Below, in pieces: positions 1 to 6,318 of a stretch of DNA of 7,390 nt. Origin of the DNA: Gammaproteobacteria bacterium. Lineage in GTDB: Bacteria > Pseudomonadota > Gammaproteobacteria > PS1 > Pseudothioglobaceae. Each line of letters opens with the position of its first letter. The first letter of the stretch is position 1. The stretch is taken from positions 1 through 7,390 of the forward strand of contig JAJRPY010000065.1 in NCBI GenBank assembly GCA_024280535.1, written 5' to 3'. Under the pieces are notes generated by a model, which was not told the origin of the DNA, did no database searches, and worked only from the letters and a program-made list of their open reading frames with translations. Both the position numbers and the translations under genes were made by a program.

Positions 1-1518
1 ACGGATAGCAACCTCGCCCCAGGCGGCTTTTTTCTGCGCTCGATTCAGTTTGGAAATGTCTTTAATAATAATCACGTAGCCCAATATTTTTCCATAACTT
101 TCCAGCATAGCCCCTTGACACGACAACAACAAATGCCGATCTGCCAACACCAACTCTAACTCCTCATTCCATTCACTATTTTGCGCCTTAAATTTATTCT
201 CAGCCAACTCAAACAAAGGGGCCAACTCCACATGTTTTTTGGCAATATCATTATAATTATGGCCGATAAAAGATTGCTCATCATTGGTATTAAACATACT
301 GCCCACAATCGAATTTATTAAGCGAATTTTCTTGTTTCTATCTAGTGCAATCACACCATAAGAATATTTCAAAATGGTTTCTAAATAAAGATTATGCGTA
401 TCCAGCCCCTCTTTTGAGGCTTTAACTTGCCTAGACATAATATTAAATTGCTCAATCAACAAACGCACATCATCACTGTCTTTATCGTGCTTGATACGAA
501 CCCCATAATTACCCTTGGCAATTTCTCGAGTGGCAATGGACAGATTATTCAAAGGTCGCATTAATTTTTCAATCATACGAAAAACCAGCATCAAGGCACT
601 TAACGCTGCTAATAATACCGTTGAGGAAAAATCAATCATAAAGCGCTTTTGTGTGATTGAGGTATTGAGATCAAACTCAATATTTTTGGTTCTTTTAGTG
701 AATGCCTCTACTTTAGACAAAAACCCAAGCAAACCAGGGTCGGCAGCATAAACAACATTGACAGCCAAAAAATCTTTGTCCACAGGACGTGCCAAATACT
801 GCGTTGACATTTTCACCTGAATCACATTGGTATTGCTATCTTCATTAATAGTGCGCGGCTGAGCGTTTGGCAATGACTGATTCTCAACTGCCATACAATC
901 AGAAACATCCGGCGTTTTGGCAATGGTCTCGCCCTGTTCATTCAATAAAGTAATTTGACAAGCCCAACCTTTATCAATCAAGCCATTAAGAAACATTTGC
1001 ATACTATCTTGATATTTATCCGATTTTTTTTTAAAATTACCAAAAGAAATAATCAGCGTTAGCAGGCGTTCAGTTTGTTGCGTATAACGCTCATTTCTAA
1101 CCGCCTGAATATCTGTATAAAGCCCATCCACCTGCTGGATAAAATCTCTACTAAACGCATCAAATGTCTTTTCAGAATCGGCCACATTGTCTTGAATGGT
1201 TTGAAAAGAAAACATATAAAATGATAGCACCGGCACAATCACCAGCATTGGCACAATTTTAATAAACGACCAGGTAAATTTTGAACCGACAATATCATCA
1301 CCCATATCTTGTTTTAAGCGCATCACCTCAGCATAAATATAATACATAGCAATCAAGCTTAAAACAACATTATAACCCGCTAAATACCCCCACCATTGAC
1401 CAATCAACTCAGGATTTAAACCCAGATAAAACGTACCCGAAATAGACAATAAAAAAACCAAGGTCCAAAACAAAGTAGGCGGTATTTTAATTAATTCTGA
1501 TTGCTGACGGTAGCCCAT
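1..1518 (-). CDS. ntrY: NtrY-like membrane sensor histidine kinase, 3' part missing (runs off left edge)
   Basis: Read on the minus strand from ATG 1518-1516, the frame stays open for 506 codons to the window edge. An in-frame TGA lies five codons upstream with no other start between, so this ATG is the first available. Visible layout: three hydrophobic segments near residues 16-34, 44-64 and 86-106; a probable periplasmic sensor region of about 107-293; a fourth membrane segment near 294-316; a HAMP-type linker from about 317 (MRPLNNLSIATREIAKGNY); and a PAS-like domain about 374-490. The last residues, AQKKAAWGEVAIR, match the stretch that in NtrY proteins immediately precedes the AHEIKNPLTP histidine box, so the phospho-acceptor and ATPase domain should lie just outside the window. 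Known NtrY kinases sit in the inner membrane and phosphorylate NtrX in nitrogen or redox/envelope responses; the signal here is unknown. Only a weak ribosome site (GAG) precedes the ATG. A generic PAS/HAMP kinase is the alternative. Confidence 0.85.
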   Translation of the reverse strand, partial: MGYRQQSELIKIPPTLFWTLVFLLSISGTFYLGLNPELIGQWWGYLAGYNVVLSLIAMYYIYAEVMRLKQDMGDDIVGSKFTWSFIKIVPMLVIVPVLSFYMFSFQTIQDNVADSEKTFDAFSRDFIQQVDGLYTDIQAVRNERYTQQTERLLTLIISFGNFKKKSDKYQDSMQMFLNGLIDKGWACQITLLNEQGETIAKTPDVSDCMAVENQSLPNAQPRTINEDSNTNVIQVKMSTQYLARPVDKDFLAVNVVYAADPGLLGFLSKVEAFTKRTKNIEFDLNTSITQKRFMIDFSSTVLLAALSALMLVFRMIEKLMRPLNNLSIATREIAKGNYGVRIKHDKDSDDVRLLIEQFNIMSRQVKASKEGLDTHNLYLETILKYSYGVIALDRNKKIRLINSIVGSMFNTNDEQSFIGHNYNDIAKKHVELAPLFELAENKFKAQNSEWNEELELVLADRHLLLSCQGAMLESYGKILGYVIIIKDISKLNRAQKKAAWGEVAIR

Positions 1519-1573
1519 ACGCTTGTTTACTCAAATAATAATTCATTCTGACAAAATTATCTCATAAAATAGC

Positions 1574-1602
1574 TTGCCCATAGGATAACTTGTTGCTAAA
1601 AT
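1574..1602 (+). promoter_or_regulatory. Putative sigma70 promoter with extended -10 for the rnd-ppa-rsmD-coaD unit
   Basis: A -35-like TTGCCC (1574-1579) and a -10-like TAAAAT (1597-1602) are separated by exactly 17 bp. The -10 is preceded by TGC, making an extended -10 (TGn). The expected transcription start, about 7 nt past the -10, falls on or next to the A of the rnd ATG at 1609. A second, weaker candidate lies just upstream: TTCATT at 1542-1547, then 17 bp, then TAAAAT at 1565-1570, which would leave a leader of about 30 nt. The rest of the 90-bp divergent spacer (1519-1608) holds no gene. I found no convincing minus-strand promoter for the kinase gene in it. Confidence 0.55.
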
Positions 1603-1608
1603 ACAACA

Positions 1609-2652
1609 ATGATTCAAACCGACCAACAACTGGGTGATTTTTTAACTTCCATTAAATCGCAAGCACATCTAGCCATAGACACTGAATTTAAACGTGTTGA
1701 TACCTTCCATCCTATTTTATGCCTGCTACAAATTGCCACACAAAGTAACACCGATTGTATCGATATACTCGCTATTAAGGATTTAGAGCCTTTATTTGAC
1801 AAACTTTATCAGCAGGATAGCGTGTGGATTGTACATTCTGCCCGTCAAGATATTGAGGCTTTATATTGCTTATCCAAGCGCCTGCCACATCAACTATTTG
1901 ACACCCAAATTGCTGCACATTTTCTCAATCATCCTGCGCAAATTTCCTATCAAAAAATCACCGAACTATTGCAAGGCGTTTTACTCGACAAGGCCTATAC
2001 CCGCCTTGACTGGAGTATTCGCCCCCTACCCGAAGCAGCAATTGAATATGCACTGGATGATGTGCGTTATTTACTTAAAAATTACACCCAATTACGCGAT
2101 CAATTAATCCGCGAAAAAAAGCTCGATTGGCTGATGGCTGACGGTCAAGATTTATCCAACATTGCGTTATACACGCCCAATCTAACCCAAGCCTGGAAAA
2201 AAATAAAAGGCCTAACAAGACTGCCCAAAAGCGCCCATCAAAAAGCTGCCCAATTGGCCGCTTGGCGAGAATTTCAAGCCATTGCCAGCAATAAACCCAG
2301 AAAATGGCTAATGACTGATGAGCAATTAATCAACTACAGCCTCAATCAAACAACACTTTCCGAGCAAGACAAACGCACTTTTGAGGAATTTTTATCACAG
2401 CACCCATACTTAATTAAATCGCGCATTGAGATTGACAATCATCAACCACCCAGCAACCAAGAAAAGCAACAAAAAAATCAATTACAAAAACTCATCCAAA
2501 AAGTTGCAATTCAGTATAATTTAGACGTAGCACTCATCGCAAATAGCAAAACATTAATGAGTTACATTCGTGGTAATCAAAACGTTAAATTTCTTAACGG
2601 CTGGCGTTATCAAATATTAAAAGAGGAATTAAACAATGCAAAACAATCTTAA
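1609..2652 (+). CDS. rnd: Ribonuclease D (3'-5' exoribonuclease, tRNA 3' processing)
   Basis: This 347-residue protein is a DEDDy-family 3'-5' exoribonuclease. RNase D trims 3' extensions of tRNA precursors and other small structured RNAs in the cytoplasm, using two metal ions. All three exonuclease motifs are present: Exo I IDTEF with D24 and E26; Exo II HSARQDIE with D81; Exo III EYALDDVRYL with Y147 and D151, the spacing expected for the DEDDy class. An HRDC-like helical domain follows at about 205-265 (LPKSAHQKAAQLAAWREFQ). The last 60-70 residues form a weaker, lysine/glutamine-rich second helical region. The protein is somewhat shorter than E. coli RNase D (375 aa). The ATG is placed by alignment of the N-terminus with family members, but no Shine-Dalgarno sequence precedes it (nearest AGGA at 1582-1585, 23 nt away). 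It is first in a tight gene run, and its end overlaps ppa by 17 bp. Confidence 0.93.
   Translation: MIQTDQQLGDFLTSIKSQAHLAIDTEFKRVDTFHPILCLLQIATQSNTDCIDILAIKDLEPLFDKLYQQDSVWIVHSARQDIEALYCLSKRLPHQLFDTQIAAHFLNHPAQISYQKITELLQGVLLDKAYTRLDWSIRPLPEAAIEYALDDVRYLLKNYTQLRDQLIREKKLDWLMADGQDLSNIALYTPNLTQAWKKIKGLTRLPKSAHQKAAQLAAWREFQAIASNKPRKWLMTDEQLINYSLNQTTLSEQDKRTFEEFLSQHPYLIKSRIEIDNHQPPSNQEKQQKNQLQKLIQKVAIQYNLDVALIANSKTLMSYIRGNQNVKFLNGWRYQILKEELNNAKQS
2622..2627 (+). promoter_or_regulatory. Shine-Dalgarno site for ppa inside the end of rnd
   Basis: AGAGGA lies 8-9 nt before the ppa ATG at 2636, within the last codons of rnd. It is a good ribosome site and fixes the ppa start. Ribosomes finishing rnd must cross it, so translation of the two genes may be coupled. 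Confidence 0.7.
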
Positions 2653-3166
2653 ACCCGTATCAGCAGGCAATCTACCTGATGAAGTCAATGTTATTATTGA
2701 AATACCTGCCATGTCATCACCGGTTAAATATGAAGTTGACAAACAAACTGGCGCTATGTTTGTCGATCGTTTCATTTCTACCCCCATGTTCTACCCATGC
2801 AATTATGGCTTCGTACCTGAAACCCTAGCAGACGATGGCGACCCTGCTGATGTATTGGTAATTACCCCATACCCCTTAATTCATGACTCGGTAATTACCG
2901 TACGCCCAATTGGTGTCTTACTCATGACTGATGAGGCTGGCAGGGATTCTAAAATCTTAGCCGTACCAACAGACAAACTATGCAAATCTTATCACGACAT
3001 TAAGTGTATTGATGACGTAGGCGCAACCCTTAAAGATCAAATTGAGCATTTCTTTCGCTACTACAAAGATTTAGATGATGGCAAATGGGTAAAAATTGAA
3101 GGCTGGGGTGATGCACAAGCAGCCAAAAAAGAATTGCAAGAATCTTACGACGCCTATCGTCGGTAA
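2636..3166 (+). CDS. ppa: Inorganic pyrophosphatase, soluble family I
   Basis: This 176-residue enzyme hydrolyses cytoplasmic pyrophosphate to two phosphates with Mg2+, pulling forward reactions that release PPi (nucleotide, tRNA-charging and cofactor synthesis). It matches E. coli Ppa (176 aa) in length and nearly throughout by recall. The family signature D-G-D-P-x-D is at D67, D69 and D72. Other expected active-site residues are visible: E22, K31, E33, R45, Y57, D99, D104, K106, Y143 and K144. FYPCNYG at 52-58 and KWVKIEGW near 150 are further hallmarks. The start overlaps the end of rnd by 17 bp, with its own ribosome site inside rnd. The stop is followed after one codon by the rsmD start in the same reading frame. 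No key residue is missing, so it should be active. Confidence 0.97.
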   Translation: MQNNLKPVSAGNLPDEVNVIIEIPAMSSPVKYEVDKQTGAMFVDRFISTPMFYPCNYGFVPETLADDGDPADVLVITPYPLIHDSVITVRPIGVLLMTDEAGRDSKILAVPTDKLCKSYHDIKCIDDVGATLKDQIEHFFRYYKDLDDGKWVKIEGWGDAQAAKKELQESYDAYRR

Positions 3167-3169
3167 CCT

Positions 3170-3745
3170 TTGAGCACAGCTGGCAATCAATTTCAAATTA
3201 TTGGTGGCAGGCACCGAGGCAGAAAATTCAAATTTTTAGAAGTAACCAGCCTTAGACCGACACCCAATAAAGTTAGAGAAACCTTGTTTAACTGGATTCA
3301 ATTCGAATTGAGTGGCAAGGTTTTTTTAGATTTATTTTCTGGCAGCGGTGCCTTAAGTTTTGAGGCACTTTCCAGAGGCGCGCGTCAAGTATTTAGTATT
3401 GAAAAAGATTTACGCGCATTTCAACAGTTAGAAAAAAATCGAACCTTATTAAACACCGGCCAAATTCAGTTTATTCACGCAGATGCATTAGATTTTTTAA
3501 CCAAAAATGCCACCCAGCCATTTGATTTTATTCTACTAGACCCGCCCTTCCATCAAAAAATCCTCGAAAAATCCTTAACACTGCTTTCTAAAAATGGCTT
3601 TTTAACATCAGGATGCCAGCTATATCTTGAATCCGAGTTCAAAATAACCGACTCATTGCTCACCAATCACCTTTCACAACCTTTTAGCATCCATAAACAA
3701 AAACACTCAGGGCAAGTGCATTATTGCCTAATTAAGGTATTATAA
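3170..3745 (+). CDS. rsmD: 16S rRNA (guanine(966)-N(2))-methyltransferase RsmD
   Basis: This 191-residue SAM-dependent methyltransferase should modify G966 of 16S rRNA during 30S subunit assembly. Visible motifs: the N-terminal IIGGRHRGRKF (10-20) and LRPTPNKVRETLFNW (28-42) typical of RsmD; SAM-binding motif I DLFSGSGAL (54-62); acidic E78 at the end of strand 2 (SIEKD); and catalytic motif IV DPPF (124-127). The start is taken as TTG at 3170. It is the first start codon after the ppa stop (only CCT lies between), and the N-terminus it gives fits the family. No clear Shine-Dalgarno precedes it, so translation probably depends on ribosomes ending ppa. The gene is directly followed by coaD, a pairing seen in many bacteria. 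Function is well supported; the exact start codon is less certain, since a non-standard start such as ATT a few codons on cannot be excluded. Confidence 0.92.
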   Translation: MSTAGNQFQIIGGRHRGRKFKFLEVTSLRPTPNKVRETLFNWIQFELSGKVFLDLFSGSGALSFEALSRGARQVFSIEKDLRAFQQLEKNRTLLNTGQIQFIHADALDFLTKNATQPFDFILLDPPFHQKILEKSLTLLSKNGFLTSGCQLYLESEFKITDSLLTNHLSQPFSIHKQKHSGQVHYCLIKVL

Positions 3746-3770
3746 GCCCATTCATTTTTAAGACTATTTT

Positions 3771-4250
3771 ATGAGCAAAAAAATTGCAATTTACCCCGGT
3801 TCGTTCGATCCAATTACCAACGGTCACCTTGATTTAATCAAGCGCGCCAGTCAGTTGTTTGATGAGGTAATTGTTGGCATCACTCAAAATAGCAAAAAAT
3901 CTGCTTGCTTGAACATCGATCAGCGCCTTGCCATAACCAGCACACTATTACGCGATATTGACAATATCAAAGTCATGAGTTTTAATACACTTTTGGTGGA
4001 TTTTGCCAAAGCACAAAATGCACAAATTATTTTGCGTGGCCTACGTGCAGTAAGCGATTTTGAATATGAATTTCAACTCTCTGGCATGAACAAACACCTA
4101 AATCCTGAAATTGAAACCTTATTTATGACGCCCGCCGAACAATATGCCAATATTTCCTCCTCATTAGTTCGTGAGATTTTATCATTAGGCGGCGACATCA
4201 GTCATTTCGTACCAAACTCTGTAGAAACCTTACTCAAGCAACAGCTCTAA
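3771..4250 (+). CDS. coaD: Phosphopantetheine adenylyltransferase (PPAT)
   Basis: This 159-residue nucleotidyltransferase catalyses the penultimate step of coenzyme A synthesis: ATP plus 4'-phosphopantetheine gives dephospho-CoA plus pyrophosphate. It matches the length of E. coli CoaD (159 aa). Motifs: YPGSFDPITNGH (8-19), with the TNGH form of the HxGH nucleotidyltransferase signature at 16-19; the conserved RGLRAVSDFEYE (89-100); and ISSSLVREI (128-136), the ATP-binding ISSS-x-x-K/R motif. The ATG follows a weak TAAGA ribosome site with 7 nt spacing and lies 25 nt after the rsmD stop, so it is probably the last gene of the rnd-ppa-rsmD-coaD run. Ppa in the same run can hydrolyse its pyrophosphate product. 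No convincing hairpin terminator follows; there is only a T6 run at 4252-4257. Confidence 0.96.
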   Translation: MSKKIAIYPGSFDPITNGHLDLIKRASQLFDEVIVGITQNSKKSACLNIDQRLAITSTLLRDIDNIKVMSFNTLLVDFAKAQNAQIILRGLRAVSDFEYEFQLSGMNKHLNPEIETLFMTPAEQYANISSSLVREILSLGGDISHFVPNSVETLLKQQL

Positions 4251-4268
4251 ATTTTTTCTTAATTACTG

Positions 4269-4297
4269 CTTGAAATTAAAATACGTACCCCTATATA
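4269..4297 (+). promoter_or_regulatory. Heat-shock (sigma32-type) promoter of dnaK, overlapping a sigma70-like promoter
   Basis: The -35 CTTGAAA (4269-4275) is the sigma32 consensus as known from E. coli. After 13 bp comes CCCTATAT (4289-4296), close to the sigma32 -10 CCCCATnT. The 13-bp spacing equals that of the E. coli dnaK promoter as I recall it. The predicted start near 4303 gives a leader of about 26 nt containing the AAGGAG ribosome site (4316-4321). The same bases also read as a sigma70 promoter: TTGAAA (4270-4275), 16 bp, TATATA (4292-4297), which could supply basal expression. CCCTATATAGGG (4289-4300) is a perfect 12-bp palindrome over the -10. No CIRCE-type repeat is seen. This accounts for most of the 78-bp spacer 4251-4328. 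Confidence 0.78.
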
Positions 4298-4328
4298 GGG
4301 TGTATATCAAATTACAAGGAGCAATAAA

Positions 4329-6239
4329 ATGTCAAAGATTATCGGAATTGACCTAGGAACAACCAACTCATGCGTCGCTATTATGGAAGGCGGCAATGTT
4401 AAAATTATTGAAAATTCAGAGGGCGATCGCACTACCCCATCAATCATCGCCTTTCCAAAAGATTCAGATGAAGTATTGGTCGGTCAATCAGCCAAGCGCC
4501 AAGCAGTCACCAATCCTGAAAACACACTATATGCCATCAAACGCTTAATCGGTCGTCGTTTTGACGAAGAAGCCGTGCAAAAAGACATTGACTTAGTGCC
4601 TTACAAAATTGTTAAAGCCGACAATGGTGATGCCTGGGTTCAAGTCAAAGACGCTAAAATGGCTGCTCCTGAAATTTCAGCCAAAGTCATCGGCAAAATG
4701 AAAAAAACTGCCGAAGACTACTTGGGCGAAACAGTAACTGAGGCGGTTATCACAGTCCCTGCTTACTTTAACGACTCACAACGCCAAGCCACTAAAGATG
4801 CCGGAAAAATTGCCGGACTGAATGTCAAGCGCATCATTAACGAGCCAACAGCAGCAGCACTGGCTTACGGTGTTGACAAATTAACTGGCGACAAAACCAT
4901 TGCCGTTTATGATTTAGGCGGTGGCACCTTTGACGTATCCATCATTGAAATGGAAGACATTGAGGGCGAAAAGCATTTTGAAGTATTATCAACAAATGGC
5001 GACACTTTCCTAGGCGGTGAAGATTTTGATCAGCGCATCATTAACTATTTGGTTGACGAGTTCGAAAAAGAACAAGGCGTCAACCTTAAAAACGACCCAA
5101 TGGCACTGCAACGCTTAAAAGAGGCAGCCGAAAAAGCCAAGATTGAATTATCCTCTTCCGAACAAACCGAAGTCAACCTGCCTTACGTCACTGCTGATGC
5201 GTCAGGCCCGAAACACATGAACATCAAAATGACTCGCTCCAAGTTAGAATCATTGGTAGAAGACCTTATCCAGCGCACCATTGACCCATGTCAAGTAGCA
5301 CTGAATGATGCCGACCTGTCCATCAGCGACATTGACGAAGTTATCATTGTCGGCGGCTCAACACGTATGCCCAAGGTACAAGAAAAAGTCAAAGAATTTT
5401 TCAATAAAGAACCTAAAAAAGACGTTAATCCAGATGAGGCAGTTGCCATGGGTGCCGCCATTCAAGCAGGCGTATTAGGCGGTGAAGTCAACGATGTATT
5501 ATTATTAGATGTCACACCTTTATCACTGGGTATTGAAACCATGGGCGGTATCATGACCAAACTGATTGAGAAAAATACCACTATTCCTACCAATGCATCC
5601 CAAATTTTCTCAACCGCAGCAGACAATCAATCAGCCGTCACCGTACATGTATTACAAGGTGAGCGTGAAATGGCCAGTGCCAACAAATCATTAGGCCAAT
5701 TCAACTTAGAAGGCATCCCTAATGCACCAAAAGGCCAGCCACAAATTGAAGTCACGCTGGATATTGACTCTGATGGCATTTTGAATGTTTCTGCCAAAGA
5801 CAAAAACTCTGGCAAAGAGCAATCAATCACCATTAAAGCCTCTAGTGGCTTGAGTGATGAAGAAGTTGAAAATATGATTAAAGACGCTGAAGCACACGCC
5901 GATGAAGATAAAAAATTCCAAGAATTGGTCACCGCTAAAAATATGGCCGACTCCTTAATTCACTCAACTAAGCAAACATTAGACGAGTTAAAAGAAGAGG
6001 TTTCTGAAGAGGAAAAAACAGCCATTGAGGCAGCAATAACAGAGCTGGAAACTGCCCTAAAATCTGACGACAAAGAGGCAATTAATGCCAAATCACAAAC
6101 CTTGACAGAAAAAGCCCAGCCATTAGCCGAAAAAGCCCAAGCCAAAGCCACTAGCACAAAAGACACTGCTACTGACGCAACCGAGGCAGGAGATGATGTG
6201 GTTGATGCTGATTTTGAAGAAGTTAAAGACGATAAATAA
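4329..6239 (+). CDS. dnaK: Molecular chaperone DnaK (Hsp70)
   Basis: This 636-residue cytoplasmic Hsp70 binds and releases exposed hydrophobic peptide segments in an ATP-driven cycle with DnaJ and GrpE. E. coli DnaK has 638 residues and aligns almost without gaps. Nucleotide-binding domain, about 1-386: [14 protein letters not shown] (5-18), catalytic lysine near 71 (AIKRLIG), [10 protein letters not shown] with threonine near 200, and [13 protein letters not shown]. The interdomain linker DVLLLDVTP is near 389-397. The substrate-binding beta domain follows to about 505, then the alpha-helical lid and an acidic, disordered tail ending [14 protein letters not shown], the conserved C-terminal signature. 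The ATG has a strong AAGGAG site 7 nt upstream and lies behind a heat-shock promoter. grpE is not directly upstream; coaD is. A strong terminator separates it from dnaJ. Minus-strand open frames inside the gene are shadows of its codon pattern. Confidence 0.99.
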   Translation: MSKIIGIDLGTTNSCVAIMEGGNVKIIENSEGDRTTPSIIAFPKDSDEVLVGQSAKRQAVTNPENTLYAIKRLIGRRFDEEAVQKDIDLVPYKIVKADNGDAWVQVKDAKMAAPEISAKVIGKMKKTAEDYLGETVTEAVITVPAYFNDSQRQATKDAGKIAGLNVKRIINEPTAAALAYGVDKLTGDKTIAVYDLGGGTFDVSIIEMEDIEGEKHFEVLSTNGDTFLGGEDFDQRIINYLVDEFEKEQGVNLKNDPMALQRLKEAAEKAKIELSSSEQTEVNLPYVTADASGPKHMNIKMTRSKLESLVEDLIQRTIDPCQVALNDADLSISDIDEVIIVGGSTRMPKVQEKVKEFFNKEPKKDVNPDEAVAMGAAIQAGVLGGEVNDVLLLDVTPLSLGIETMGGIMTKLIEKNTTIPTNASQIFSTAADNQSAVTVHVLQGEREMASANKSLGQFNLEGIPNAPKGQPQIEVTLDIDSDGILNVSAKDKNSGKEQSITIKASSGLSDEEVENMIKDAEAHADEDKKFQELVTAKNMADSLIHSTKQTLDELKEEVSEEEKTAIEAAITELETALKSDDKEAINAKSQTLTEKAQPLAEKAQAKATSTKDTATDATEAGDDVVDADFEEVKDDK

Positions 6240-6259
6240 TCTTTAACATTTAACCCTAT

Positions 6260-6298
6260 AACCTCCTTCGAATAATTCAAATTTGAAGGAGGTTTTTT
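6260..6298 (+). terminator. Intrinsic terminator between dnaK and dnaJ
   Basis: AACCTCCTTC (6260-6269) pairs perfectly with GAAGGAGGTT (6285-6294), a 10-bp stem. It can extend inward by a G-T pair and three A/T pairs (6270-6273 with 6281-6284), leaving a 7-nt loop. A run of six T residues starts at 6293, overlapping the end of the 3' arm. This is a textbook rho-independent terminator 20 nt after the dnaK stop. dnaJ begins only 20 nt after the T run, so its message must come mainly from readthrough or from a promoter inside dnaK. The stem has the sequence of a Shine-Dalgarno/anti-Shine-Dalgarno pair. Confidence 0.9.
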
Positions 6299-6318
6299 AA
6301 CTTTATACAAAGGTAGTT

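Noticed and set aside
515..751. 78-codon plus-strand open frame inside the kinase gene
   Set aside because: It lies wholly antisense to a well-supported kinase reading frame, has no recognisable domain and no ribosome site. It is a shadow frame.
1796..2107. 103-codon open frame within rnd in another frame
   Set aside because: It overlaps the Exo II-Exo III region of RNase D and its composition looks like a frame-shifted reading of that gene.
4234..4273. Inverted repeat TCAAGCA / TGCTTGA flanking the T6 run after coaD, as a possible coaD terminator
   Set aside because: The 7-bp arms are 26 nt apart and the T run lies in the loop rather than after the 3' arm, so this is not an intrinsic terminator shape.
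6282..6309. Possible sigma70 promoter for dnaJ (TTTGAA, 16 bp, TATACA)
   Set aside because: Matches are weak, the -35 lies inside the terminator stem, and a start near 6316 would remove the AAAGG ribosome site of dnaJ.
5627..6310. Two long minus-strand open frames (101 and 116 codons) across the 3' part of dnaK
   Set aside because: They are serine/alanine-rich mirror readings of DnaK codons. The second also starts inside the terminator region. No domain is recognisable.
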